Below are positions 18,974 to 27,387 of a DNA stretch of 64,000 bases, one piece after another (position 1 is the first letter of the stretch; each line of letters starts with the position of its first letter). The notes beneath the pieces were generated by a model, which saw only the letters and a program-made list of their open reading frames with translations, had not been told where the DNA came from and did no database searches. The position numbers were made by a program, and so were the translations under genes. Source of the DNA: Bacteroidia bacterium (GTDB lineage Bacteria; Bacteroidota; Bacteroidia; Bacteroidales; Prolixibacteraceae); contig JANYKW010000108.1 in the NCBI GenBank assembly GCA_025358025.1, forward strand, positions 1 to 64,000. The letters are read 5' to 3'.

Positions 18974-19012
18974 AAAAAAAGCCCCTGATTTCTTCAACAA
19001 GGGGCTTTTTTA
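18974..19012. terminator. Bidirectional terminator between cdd and a DUF4890-like gene
   Basis: The stem AAGCCCC / GGGGCTT is flanked by A and T runs on both sides with a 16-nt loop, so it can end transcription from both convergent genes. Confidence 0.85.
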
Positions 19013-19026
19013 TTTCTATCGGTCAT

Positions 19027-19410
19027 TTACCTTGGACCACCGCCACCACCGTTGGCTTGTCTTTGTTTGCGCATCTCTTCCTCAGCAGCTTTCATCTTGG
19101 CGTACTGGTCGGCTGTTAAAATAGCTTTGAGATCGGCATCCTGTTTGTCCCTGACTACTTTCATAGGCTCGCGTCTTGCCTCACGATCGGTATATTTCTC
19201 CCGAACGGTAGCCAGCTCTTTTGCATATTTCAGGCAGATTACCTCAACTTTTGCAAGCGTTGCAGCGTCACAACCAGTTGATGTTTTGATCATCTCAGCT
19301 TGTCTCTTGGCCAGATCTTCAGGAGTCATGTTCTGTGGCCCTCCCTGGGCGACTGCAGTCATAACCATCATCCAGATTAAGGATGAAACCAAAAAAAGTT
19401 TTTTTACCAT
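19027..19410 (-). CDS. Exported DUF4890-like helical protein
   Basis: This 127-residue protein has a signal peptide (about 1-21, ending TAVAQ) and a charged helical body with repeated K/E/R, ending in a glycine run GGGGGPR. It resembles the DUF4890/Spy-like periplasmic proteins frequent in Bacteroidetes, of unknown role. It is convergent with cdd. Confidence 0.6.
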   Translation of the reverse strand: MVKKLFLVSSLIWMMVMTAVAQGGPQNMTPEDLAKRQAEMIKTSTGCDAATLAKVEVICLKYAKELATVREKYTDREARREPMKVVRDKQDADLKAILTADQYAKMKAAEEEMRKQRQANGGGGGPR

Positions 19411-19546
19411 ACTACTATTTTTTAAGTTACGGTCATTTGACTCTTTTGAATTAATATGGTTTAATCCTGGACTATTACAAATTAATTTGCAATTTGTAAT
19501 TTGTAATCGCCTACAGTTGCTATTTTTGAGAAATTATTGTAGACCG

Positions 19547-20170
19547 ATGAATATCGACAACTTTCCTTCAAAACTTTTGGAGAATGCCGTAACTGAATTT
19601 GCAAAATTGCCCGGCATCGGAAAAAAAACTTCTCTGAGGCTCGTATTGTACCTGCTCAAAAAAGAGCAGGAAGATGTGCACCGGTTCAGTGACGCGATAA
19701 CACGACTGAAAGATGAAGTGAAGCATTGTCTGTTGTGTCACAACATTTCTGATACAGATGTTTGTAATATATGCAGCAACAATGCACGCGACAAAGGTGT
19801 TGTCTGTGTTGTGGAGAATATCCGGGATGTCATGTCGATAGAGAATACCCAGCAATACAGGGGAGTTTACCATGTGCTTGGCGGCATCATTTCACCCATG
19901 GACGGGATTGGACCTTCAGACCTTGAAATCGAATCTTTGTTGAAAAGAGTCGCTGAAGGGGGAATAAGAGAGGTTATTTTCGCCCTGAGTACCACAATGG
20001 AAGGTGACAGTACCAATTTCTATCTTTTCAAGAAGCTAAAAAACAGCAACATCCGCATAACCACTCTTGCCAGAGGAGTCTCCGTCGGAGACGAACTCGA
20101 ATTTACGGATGAGCTCACACTTGGACGTTCCATTATTAACCGGCTTTTGTACGAACAAATTTTATCCTGA
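19547..20170 (+). CDS. recR: Recombination mediator RecR
   Basis: This 207-residue protein works with RecF/RecO to load RecA at gaps. It has the helix-hairpin-helix [19 protein letters not shown], a zinc finger [16 protein letters not shown], a TOPRIM segment [14 protein letters not shown] and the usual C-terminal [22 protein letters not shown]. The frame stays open far upstream, but homology and the ATG at 19547 fix the start. A TATTTTTG box at 19521-19528 fits a -7 element. Confidence 0.95.
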   Translation: MNIDNFPSKLLENAVTEFAKLPGIGKKTSLRLVLYLLKKEQEDVHRFSDAITRLKDEVKHCLLCHNISDTDVCNICSNNARDKGVVCVVENIRDVMSIENTQQYRGVYHVLGGIISPMDGIGPSDLEIESLLKRVAEGGIREVIFALSTTMEGDSTNFYLFKKLKNSNIRITTLARGVSVGDELEFTDELTLGRSIINRLLYEQILS

Positions 20171-20178
20171 AATTTAAG

Positions 20179-20703
20179 ATGAGTTTATACCTGCAAGACG
20201 AGAGGATTTCACTGCGCGCATTGGAGCCCGAAGATATCGATCTACTTTATGAATGGGAAAACAAGGAGGAAATATGGACTGTCAGTCATACTATTGCACC
20301 CTTTTCCAGGCATATTCTGGCTCTTTACATCCAAAATTCGGACAAAGATCTATACGAAACCAGGCAGCTGCGGATGATGATGGTAAACAAAACCGGTAAA
20401 ACCGTCGGGGCAATCGACCTGTTTGATTTTGATCCTTTTCATTCCCGTATTGGCATTGGAATACTGGTGCATCAATCCCAAGACCGGTCGAAGGGCTATG
20501 CAACAGCAGCTTTGAATCTGATGACCCGTTATTGCTTTGAAAAACTCTGCCTGCATCAGATTTATGCAAATATCCTGACCGACAATACAGTGAGTATGAA
20601 TCTCTTTCTCAAAGCTGGATTTGTCCTAACCGGAACAAAGAAAGACTGGATTCGCGAGGATGGAATCTGGAAGGATGAGCATCTGCTCCAGCTCATCAAT
20701 TAA
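20179..20703 (+). CDS. GNAT-family N-acetyltransferase (RimJ/RimL/SpeG-like)
   Basis: This 174-residue GNAT protein begins ISLRALEPEDIDLLYEWEN, like RimJ/SpeG-type enzymes, and has the acetyl-CoA loop QSQDRSKGYATAAL. The acceptor (protein N-terminus, polyamine or other amine) cannot be told. It starts 8 bp behind recR and is probably co-transcribed. Confidence 0.8.
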   Translation: MSLYLQDERISLRALEPEDIDLLYEWENKEEIWTVSHTIAPFSRHILALYIQNSDKDLYETRQLRMMMVNKTGKTVGAIDLFDFDPFHSRIGIGILVHQSQDRSKGYATAALNLMTRYCFEKLCLHQIYANILTDNTVSMNLFLKAGFVLTGTKKDWIREDGIWKDEHLLQLIN

Positions 20704-21159
20704 TCATCTCATCAGCTCATCATAGCCAGGTATCTCATTTAGATATTCATAGCTCAGATTTATTTTATCTATCCTGCAGCAGAAGTGAGAGAGTCCGTTA
20801 GTTACAATCAAAAATCCAACCTGAAATTCGAAATTGTATCGGACAATCTGTTCAAATACTTTTTGCGTAATCTTAACCCCGGGTGCTTTGCATTCGACTA
20901 CAAGCAATGGTTTTCCGGCATTGGAGAAAACCACTGCATCCGCGCGAAAATTCTGCCTGTTTATCTGCAAGGAATGTTCAACTGCAATCAAAGAGGCAGG
21001 ATAATGCTTTTCCTCAACCAGATACCGGACAAAATGCTGCCTCACCCACTCTTCGGGGGTTAATTTAACCCACCTGCGTCGGGATACATCGAATATCAAT
21101 GTCCTGCCCTCCTTTTGGGTTGTTCGGAATGGGTATGCAGGAAGATTTAGTTGCATCAT
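20704..21159 (-). CDS. HSDR_N_2 (type I restriction N-terminal-like) domain protein
   Basis: This 151-residue protein has a PD-(D/E)XK-type core: RADAVVF and VVECKAPGVKITQKVFEQ. It has no helicase or other restriction subunit beside it. Small proteins of this family sit next to amn/holA in many Bacteroidetes, which suggests a housekeeping nuclease-like role rather than a restriction system. It is convergent with the acetyltransferase and divergent from amn. The function is unproven. Confidence 0.75.
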   Translation of the reverse strand: MMQLNLPAYPFRTTQKEGRTLIFDVSRRRWVKLTPEEWVRQHFVRYLVEEKHYPASLIAVEHSLQINRQNFRADAVVFSNAGKPLLVVECKAPGVKITQKVFEQIVRYNFEFQVGFLIVTNGLSHFCCRIDKINLSYEYLNEIPGYDELMR

Positions 21160-21257
21160 TTCACAAAGATCATGAATAAATCAGGCTAAATCTAAATTTT
21201 TATTTACAATTGAGCCAACTTAATACAAAAAGCAGGTAATTTTGTAGAAAATCACCT

Positions 21258-22028
21258 ATGAAGACGAAAGAAGAAATTGTTCAGAATTGGTTGCCCCGTT
21301 ATACCGGCAGAGCATTGGATCAGTTTACGAAACATATCCTGCTGACAAATTTTCAGGGTTATGTCGAGAATTTTGCAGAGAAATTTGGTGTACCCATTGT
21401 AGGAGAAGATAAAACAATGCCCAATGCCAGTGCAAATGGCATCACCATCATAAATTTCGGTATGGGCAGTCCCAATGCTGCCACGATCATGGATCTGCTT
21501 AGTGCAGTGATGCCTGATGCTGTTCTTTTCCTGGGGAAATGTGGTGGGTTGAAACGCAAAAGCGAACTTGGCAACCTGATTTTGCCGATTGCCGCCATCC
21601 GGAGTGATGGTACTTCAAACGATTATCTGCCACCAGAGGTCCCGGCTTTACCAGCATTCAGTCTGCAGCGGGCAGTCTCTTCCACCATTCGGGACCTTGG
21701 AATGGATTATTGGACCGGAACCGTTTTTACTACCAACAAAAGGGTATGGGAATACGATGAAAGATTCAAGAAATATCTTATCAAGACACGTGCAATGGCC
21801 ATTGATATGGAGACAGCAACCATTTTCACGGTAGGTTTTTGCAACTCAATTCCAACAGGAGCCCTCCTGCTGGTCTCGGATCAACCCATGATATCTACCG
21901 GTGTAAAAACGCAGGAAAGTGATAAGGAAGTCACACGGAGGTTCGTAAATACTCATCTGGAGGTTGGTATCTGTGCGCTCATGGAGATTATCAATGACGG
22001 AAGATCAGTCAAACACCTGAAATTCTGA
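21258..22028 (+). CDS. amn: AMP nucleosidase (short Bacteroidetes form)
   Basis: This 256-residue member of the PNP/UDP phosphorylase fold should split AMP to adenine and ribose 5-phosphate. It has the GMGSPNAATIMDLL phosphate/ribose region and AIDMETATIFTVGF, the ribose-binding MET motif. It lacks the extra N-terminal domain of the longer E. coli enzyme (about 480 residues), as is usual for this phylum. A TAATTTTG box lies at 21237-21244, and holA follows 4 bp later. Confidence 0.85.
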   Translation: MKTKEEIVQNWLPRYTGRALDQFTKHILLTNFQGYVENFAEKFGVPIVGEDKTMPNASANGITIINFGMGSPNAATIMDLLSAVMPDAVLFLGKCGGLKRKSELGNLILPIAAIRSDGTSNDYLPPEVPALPAFSLQRAVSSTIRDLGMDYWTGTVFTTNKRVWEYDERFKKYLIKTRAMAIDMETATIFTVGFCNSIPTGALLLVSDQPMISTGVKTQESDKEVTRRFVNTHLEVGICALMEIINDGRSVKHLKF

Positions 22029-22032
22029 TTGC

Positions 22033-23037
22033 ATGGACTTCCAGAATATTCTCTCTGAATTAAAAAATAAAAACTACAGCCCCGTATATTTTCTGGAGGG
22101 TGAAGAGCCCTATTATATTGACCTGATCAGTGATTACATCCTTGAACATGTGTTGACTGAAGATGAAAAAGCTTTCAACCAAACTTTGCTTTATGGTAAA
22201 GATATCACCCTGGATACGATTCTGACCTCAGCCCGACGTTACCCAATGATGGCAGAGCGCCAGGTGGTAGTGATCAGGGAGGCACAAAATATCCGGGATA
22301 TTGAGGAGTTGGCATCCTACGTTGAGAAGCCTGCACCATCTACCCTGTTGGTATTATGCTATAAGTACAAAACCATCGATAGACGAAAGAAACTGTACAA
22401 GGCCATTAACAAACAAGGGGTCTACATGGAATCCAAGCCTCTTTACGAAAATAAGATCCCCGATTGGATTATCAATTACCTTAAAACGCAGAAACTGGGC
22501 ATTGAATACAAAGCGGTGCAAATGATTACCGATCATATCGGAAATAATTTACAAAGGATTGTGAATGAATTAGATAAAGTTATTTTCACTGCTGTTCCCG
22601 GAACAAGTATCACGGTAGATGATGTTGAGAAAAATATTGGTATCAGTAAAGAGTACAATGCTTTTGAATTTCAAAAAGCTCTGGGAAACAAAGACATATA
22701 TAATGCGAACAGGATTGTCAACTACTTTATTGAAAATGAGAAATCCAATTCAATACAGATTATTGTTGGGTTCCTTGTCGCGTATTTTAGAAAGGTTCTA
22801 ACCTATCATACGATTGAAAATAGAAACAATGAGAGTGAGGTGGCGCAGAAGTTGGGTGTCAGTCCTTTTTTTGTCAAAGATTATCTCACAGCCGGAAGAA
22901 ACTACCCTTTGCAAAAAGCAGTATTGGTACTGTCAATGCTTCGGGAATACGATCTGCGATCGAAAGGAGCCCGTGGCGGAACGACTGACAACGGCGAACT
23001 TTTGCGCGAATTAACATACAAAATCTTACACCTCTGA
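22033..23037 (+). CDS. holA: DNA polymerase III delta subunit
   Basis: This 334-residue clamp-loader subunit opens YSPVYFLEGEEPYYIDLI, has the GKDITLDTILTSARRYPMMAERQ region and the FEFQKALGNKD helical stretch near residue 210, and ends in the helical collar domain. It opens the beta clamp as part of the loader. It is packed between amn and the rhomboid gene (3-bp gap). Confidence 0.92.
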   Translation: MDFQNILSELKNKNYSPVYFLEGEEPYYIDLISDYILEHVLTEDEKAFNQTLLYGKDITLDTILTSARRYPMMAERQVVVIREAQNIRDIEELASYVEKPAPSTLLVLCYKYKTIDRRKKLYKAINKQGVYMESKPLYENKIPDWIINYLKTQKLGIEYKAVQMITDHIGNNLQRIVNELDKVIFTAVPGTSITVDDVEKNIGISKEYNAFEFQKALGNKDIYNANRIVNYFIENEKSNSIQIIVGFLVAYFRKVLTYHTIENRNNESEVAQKLGVSPFFVKDYLTAGRNYPLQKAVLVLSMLREYDLRSKGARGGTTDNGELLRELTYKILHL

Positions 23038-23040
23038 AGC

Positions 23041-23667
23041 ATGGCATCAATTACGCTCCTATTTATTATCATTATTTCAATGACCTCCATCATCGCTTTT
23101 AGCAACAAAGAGGTAATCAAACAATTTCAATTCAATGCATTCCAGATCTGGCATAAAAAACAGTTTTACAGGATGTTTACTCACGCCCTGGTGCACGCCA
23201 ACTGGGAACACCTCCTGGTAAATATGATCGTTTTATGGTCATTTGGGAATGCTGTCGAACACAATTTTCAACTTAATTTCGGAAGTAACGGGACCTACTA
23301 TTTTGTCGCACTTTTTATAGGCTCGGTAATGTTTTCTTCTCTTTCTTCACTTTTTAAACATCGGAATAACTTGTATTACAATGCAGTCGGTGCATCCGGA
23401 GCAGTATCTGCGATCCTTTTTGCTGCAATATTTTTCAATCCCTGGACGTCCATCTATTTCTTTGGAATCCTTCCCATGCCGGGAATTATCTTTGGCGTGC
23501 TGTATCTATATTACTCCTATTATATGAGTCGCAGGAAACTGGACAACATCGGACATGATGCACACTTCCTGGGAGCCGTTATTGGATTTTTAACGCCTAT
23601 GATTATCCGGCCGTCTCTCTTTTTGGATTTTGTCAATATGCTATTTGCACCATCAGGACAGTTGTAG
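23041..23667 (+). CDS. Rhomboid-family intramembrane serine protease
   Basis: This 208-residue protein has about six membrane helices. The catalytic serine is in GASGA (S119). The histidine motif GHDAHFLGA and the oxyanion-side HANWEHLLVNM are intact, so it should be active in cleaving membrane-protein helices. It lies 3 bp behind holA. Confidence 0.9.
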   Translation: MASITLLFIIIISMTSIIAFSNKEVIKQFQFNAFQIWHKKQFYRMFTHALVHANWEHLLVNMIVLWSFGNAVEHNFQLNFGSNGTYYFVALFIGSVMFSSLSSLFKHRNNLYYNAVGASGAVSAILFAAIFFNPWTSIYFFGILPMPGIIFGVLYLYYSYYMSRRKLDNIGHDAHFLGAVIGFLTPMIIRPSLFLDFVNMLFAPSGQL

Positions 23668-23750
23668 AAAGTTATGAGATTGCGATTTGTACGTACTTAA
23701 TAATCATTTGATTGAATTTTTAAATAAAGACAAAAACAACTAAATAACAG

Positions 23751-24599
23751 ATGAAGGGTGGTTTCTTCTTGCTCAATGGTAAGTTTTATAAAGAAGATGA
23801 GGCGGTTTTCAGTTTGGCAGATTTGCCCGGTCCGATGGAGGGTTTCAGTGAAGCATTCCGTGCAGAGCACAACGAAATTCTCTTTGCGAAATCCATCAGC
23901 AAACATCTGCTGGCAACCGCCCAATCTATAGATGCAGATCTAGCAGGTATCATTGATCCGGAAGGCAGGCTGTTGCGAAAAGATGTTTCCAGATTGCTGA
24001 ATAAAAACAAACTCTATCTGGCGGCCAGAATTGAGATCCGGATTTTCTCATCTGATACCCATATAAACATTTTACTGCGATCTGAAGAAATTGAAAAAGG
24101 ATATTATCCGGTTCAGGAACCCGGTTTATTACTCTCTTTTTTCCGGGATCGGCTGAAGGAGATCCAATCAATGTCCGCTTATTCCCCAGCTGGAATTTTG
24201 GTTCGTCAGGGTGCCAGGCGCATGGCAAAAGCGTTGAATATGACTAATGTGATATTACTGAACACTGCTGGTCATGCCTGTGAAAGTCTTACTGGTTCCT
24301 TTGGCTATTTACACAAGGATCTGGTTAGCTTCCCCTCAGCAAGTTCCGGTGGTTACCGCTGTGCGATACTGGATGAGGTGATCATGTGCGCAGGAGAGGC
24401 AGGATTTCAAACCGGGGAAAGAGATAATATTACTGCAGATGAACTGCTTCAAGCAGAAGAGATCTTTCTTTTCGATGCCTGCAACGGGATTCAGAAAGTA
24501 CTTGGATTGGAAGATCAAAGGTATTACAGCGCAAAAACACAATGGATTGCAGCGAAACTTTCGGTACTGGCCAGAAAGGACAGGGAGGAAAAAATCTGA
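23751..24599 (+). CDS. Class IV aminotransferase-like protein, probably lacking the catalytic lysine
   Basis: This 282-residue protein has the class IV (PabC/branched-chain aminotransferase) fold: an N-terminal NGKFYKEDEAVFSLAD region and the cofactor-side segment ILLNTAGHACESLTGSFGYL. The PLP lysine expected about 33 residues (or slightly more) before the conserved glutamate is absent; the stretch IQSMSAYSPAGILVRQ has none. It may be catalytically inactive or bind another ligand. It is convergent with the yqgE-like gene. Confidence 0.7.
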   Translation: MKGGFFLLNGKFYKEDEAVFSLADLPGPMEGFSEAFRAEHNEILFAKSISKHLLATAQSIDADLAGIIDPEGRLLRKDVSRLLNKNKLYLAARIEIRIFSSDTHINILLRSEEIEKGYYPVQEPGLLLSFFRDRLKEIQSMSAYSPAGILVRQGARRMAKALNMTNVILLNTAGHACESLTGSFGYLHKDLVSFPSASSGGYRCAILDEVIMCAGEAGFQTGERDNITADELLQAEEIFLFDACNGIQKVLGLEDQRYYSAKTQWIAAKLSVLARKDREEKI

Positions 24600-24609
24600 G
24601 TGTGACCTG

Positions 24610-25200
24610 CTAATTTAACTCGGGACTTTCAGGAAAATTCTGCCAAAGCAGGGCCTTGCCACCGATATTTTTGATGCTTTCATTCCAGAATTTCTCATCG
24701 CTGGACAGGATCGTATCCATCTCCGGTTCGATAACCACCCACGAAAAATCCGAAATTTCAGTTGCCAGCTGACCGGCGCTCCATCCCGAATATCCCAGGA
24801 AGAAACGAACCTCTGTCTCTTCAACAATCCCGGCACGAATCAACGCCGTCAGGTGTTCAAAATCGCCACTCCAGTAAAGCTGGCCACTAATGTGTAAACT
24901 ATCAGGAATTTTCTCGCCTAAAGTATGCAGAAAAAAAAGTTTGTCACTGCTTACCGGTCCTCCCAGAAAGACATTTGATTCAAAATCAGGAAACCCTTTG
25001 AAAAGGTCTTTGACAAGGAAATCGGTGGGTTTATTAAGGATAAATCCGACATCACCTTCTGCAGAACACTGTACCAAAAGAACTGTTGAGCGACTGAAGT
25101 AATCGCCCGGCAAAAATGGTTCAGCAATAAGCACTCTCCCCTGTTCGGGTGGTAGTTTGCTCTCCACCTTGAATATGTCGAGATCTAAAAGAATAGACAT
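24610..25200 (-). CDS. YqgE/AlgH family protein
   Basis: This 196-residue protein has the family hallmarks GRVLIAEPFLPGDYFSRSTVLL, GFILNKP and FLGGPV, and the later FLGYSGWSAGQLATEI. The role is unknown; the family was linked to alginate regulation in Pseudomonas. The ATG at 25200 is chosen over an upstream TTG at 25209. It follows the FtsB-like gene by 12 bp. Confidence 0.88.
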   Translation of the reverse strand: MSILLDLDIFKVESKLPPEQGRVLIAEPFLPGDYFSRSTVLLVQCSAEGDVGFILNKPTDFLVKDLFKGFPDFESNVFLGGPVSSDKLFFLHTLGEKIPDSLHISGQLYWSGDFEHLTALIRAGIVEETEVRFFLGYSGWSAGQLATEISDFSWVVIEPEMDTILSSDEKFWNESIKNIGGKALLWQNFPESPELN

Positions 25201-25212
25201 TGCTTGCAAATT

Positions 25213-25515
25213 TTATTTTTCAATGATAAGAAAAATATCTTCATCTTTCTTTTTCATCAAAAATTCTTCTCTGGCAAATTTCTCGAGATTTTTGGCATTT
25301 GCCTTCATCTCTTGCAGCTGAATACTGTCGGTTCTGATTTTTTCGAGAAAACAGGCTTTTTCTACCCTGTATTTCTTCAGGGTGTTGACATTCTTACGTA
25401 GAAAAAAGATGTTGTTGTCATCAATAAAAATCATCCAGACACTGAATACCATAAATGCAATCAAATATTTGTTTGCAAAGGTTTTGAAAAGCTTTTTGGA
25501 GATCAGCGGCTTCAT
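25213..25515 (-). CDS. FtsB/DivIC-like septum formation protein
   Basis: This 100-residue protein has one N-terminal membrane helix (about 18-33) followed by a coiled coil (about 38-80) and the ending FAREEFLMKKKDEDIFLI, typical of DivIC/FtsB. It should act at the division septum with FtsL and FtsQ. Confidence 0.85.
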   Translation of the reverse strand: MKPLISKKLFKTFANKYLIAFMVFSVWMIFIDDNNIFFLRKNVNTLKKYRVEKACFLEKIRTDSIQLQEMKANAKNLEKFAREEFLMKKKDEDIFLIIEK

Positions 25516-25583
25516 AATAACAGGCAGATTTTCCCTACAAAGTTAGAAAATCTGCCTGCCAAAAAAAATAAGCTTGCCAAAGA

Positions 25584-27218
25584 TTATTTATCCGGAAGAA
25601 AACTCGGATAGGCAAAATCTTTTGCAGAGACAAAGGTCTCTTTGATAGTCCGGATGGAGACCCAGCGCAACATATTAAATATTGAACCCGCTTTATCGTT
25701 GGTACCGGAACCTCTGGCCCCGCCGAAGGGTTGCTGACCTACAACTGCACCTGTGGGTTTATCGTTGATGTAGAAATTTCCTGCAGCATTTACCAGCCTC
25801 CTGGTCATGTAATCTATGGAATAACGGCTCTGTGAGAATATGGCTCCGGTCAGGGCATACAGGGAGGTTTCATCCAACAGTGTCAACGTTTGGTCCAGCT
25901 GATCATCTTCATACACATAGATTGTTACCACCGGCCCGAAAAGCTCTTCCTGCATGGTGATGTAATGTGGATCTTTTGCAAGTATGACTGTTGGCTGGAT
26001 AAAATAACCTGATGATTTATTACAGTTACCACCAAAAATTACAGATGCGGCTTCATCTGTTCCGGCCTGATCAATAAATCCTTTGAGTTTATCGAAAGAA
26101 GCCTCATCAATTACTGCATTGACAAAATTAGTAAACTCTTCGGGAGGTCCCATCTTCACCCTGCGCAACTGTGCCTCACATTTGGTCCAGGTCTCATCCC
26201 ATAAAGAACGCGGGATGTAAGCCCTCGAGGCGGCAGAGCATTTCTGTCCCTGGTATTCGAAGGAACCCCGGACAATGGCAGTTGCCAGTGCAGTGGGATC
26301 AGCAGTGGGATCGGCAAAAATGAAATCTTTTCCACCGGTCTCTCCCACGATGCGCGGATAAGATTTATAGATGGAAATATTCGCTCCGATTGTTTTCCAT
26401 ATATCCTGAAATACACCGGTAGACCCTGTAAAATGTATCCCGGCAAAATCCGGATGACTAAATATCACCTCTCCGGCTGCTGGCCCGGAAACAAAAACCA
26501 GGTTAATAACACCAGCAGGCAGACCTGCTTCCATCAAAACCTCCATAATTACGCTGGCAGAATAAACGGCTGTCTTAGCTGGTTTCCACACCGAAACATT
26601 GCCCAGCATGACAGGTGCAACCGGGAGATTCCCGGCTATTGAAGTGAAATTAAATGGAGTCAATGCGAATACAAATCCCTCCAGAGGCCTGAATTCATTG
26701 TAATTCCACATGCCCGGATTGGATTGTGGCTGCATGGCATAGATATCCGTCATGCATTTTACACCGAAACGATAAAAATCAGCAAGTTCGCAGGCAGCAT
26801 CAATTTCAGCCTGGTAGGCATTTTTTGACTGGCCAAGCATGGTGGCAGCATTCATTTTTGCCCGGTAAGGACCTGATATCAGATCTGCTGCTTTCAAAAA
26901 AATGGCGGCTCTATGTTGCCACGGGGTATTGGCCCATTGGGATTTAGCTTTCAATGCAGCATCGATCGCCAGCTTCACATGGGTTTTATCTCCCTGGTGG
27001 TAACAACCCAGATGGTGAGCTAATTCGTGGGGAGGGTACATCTCGACTTTCTTTCCAGACCTCACCGCTGCCCCATCGATGATCATGGGTAAATCGACAA
27101 GGGTGGAACGAAGTTCCTGAACTGTCCGTTGTAATTCGATACGTTCGGGAGAGCCGGGAAAATAACTTTTTATCGGCTCATTTACTGGAATTGGGACATT
27201 ATAGAATCCGGTTGACAT
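25584..27218 (-). CDS. pruA: L-glutamate gamma-semialdehyde (1-pyrroline-5-carboxylate) dehydrogenase
   Basis: This 544-residue aldehyde dehydrogenase performs the second step of proline breakdown, making glutamate. It shows the substrate region VWKPAKTAVYSA, GIHFTGSTGVF, the glutamate motif VGETGGKDF and the catalytic cysteine in GQKCSAASRAY. Extending upstream would add 20 residues; the ATG at 27218 (MSTGFYNVPIP) is the family start. Proline dehydrogenase is encoded separately at 31871-32782, so the pathway is split rather than fused as in PutA. Confidence 0.93.
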   Translation of the reverse strand: MSTGFYNVPIPVNEPIKSYFPGSPERIELQRTVQELRSTLVDLPMIIDGAAVRSGKKVEMYPPHELAHHLGCYHQGDKTHVKLAIDAALKAKSQWANTPWQHRAAIFLKAADLISGPYRAKMNAATMLGQSKNAYQAEIDAACELADFYRFGVKCMTDIYAMQPQSNPGMWNYNEFRPLEGFVFALTPFNFTSIAGNLPVAPVMLGNVSVWKPAKTAVYSASVIMEVLMEAGLPAGVINLVFVSGPAAGEVIFSHPDFAGIHFTGSTGVFQDIWKTIGANISIYKSYPRIVGETGGKDFIFADPTADPTALATAIVRGSFEYQGQKCSAASRAYIPRSLWDETWTKCEAQLRRVKMGPPEEFTNFVNAVIDEASFDKLKGFIDQAGTDEAASVIFGGNCNKSSGYFIQPTVILAKDPHYITMQEELFGPVVTIYVYEDDQLDQTLTLLDETSLYALTGAIFSQSRYSIDYMTRRLVNAAGNFYINDKPTGAVVGQQPFGGARGSGTNDKAGSIFNMLRWVSIRTIKETFVSAKDFAYPSFLPDK

Positions 27219-27387
27219 ATTGATGTTTTTTTGTATTATTGCATTGGATTGATCTGACCAACAATCACAATTGATCATACAAATCTAGGGGATCTCTGTC
27301 TCATAATTGCTAATAAATGTCACCTTTATGTTGAAGAGATAGAATTTGTATATATTTATGTATCATCAAGTAGACGTTTGGATATAG

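Noticed and set aside
19052-19546. Long N-terminal extension of recR
   Set aside because: It overlaps the opposite DUF4890-like gene and has no homology; the RecR family start is the ATG at 19547.
20704-21159. Type I restriction system
   Set aside because: Only the small N-terminal-like domain exists; there are no helicase, specificity or modification subunits nearby.
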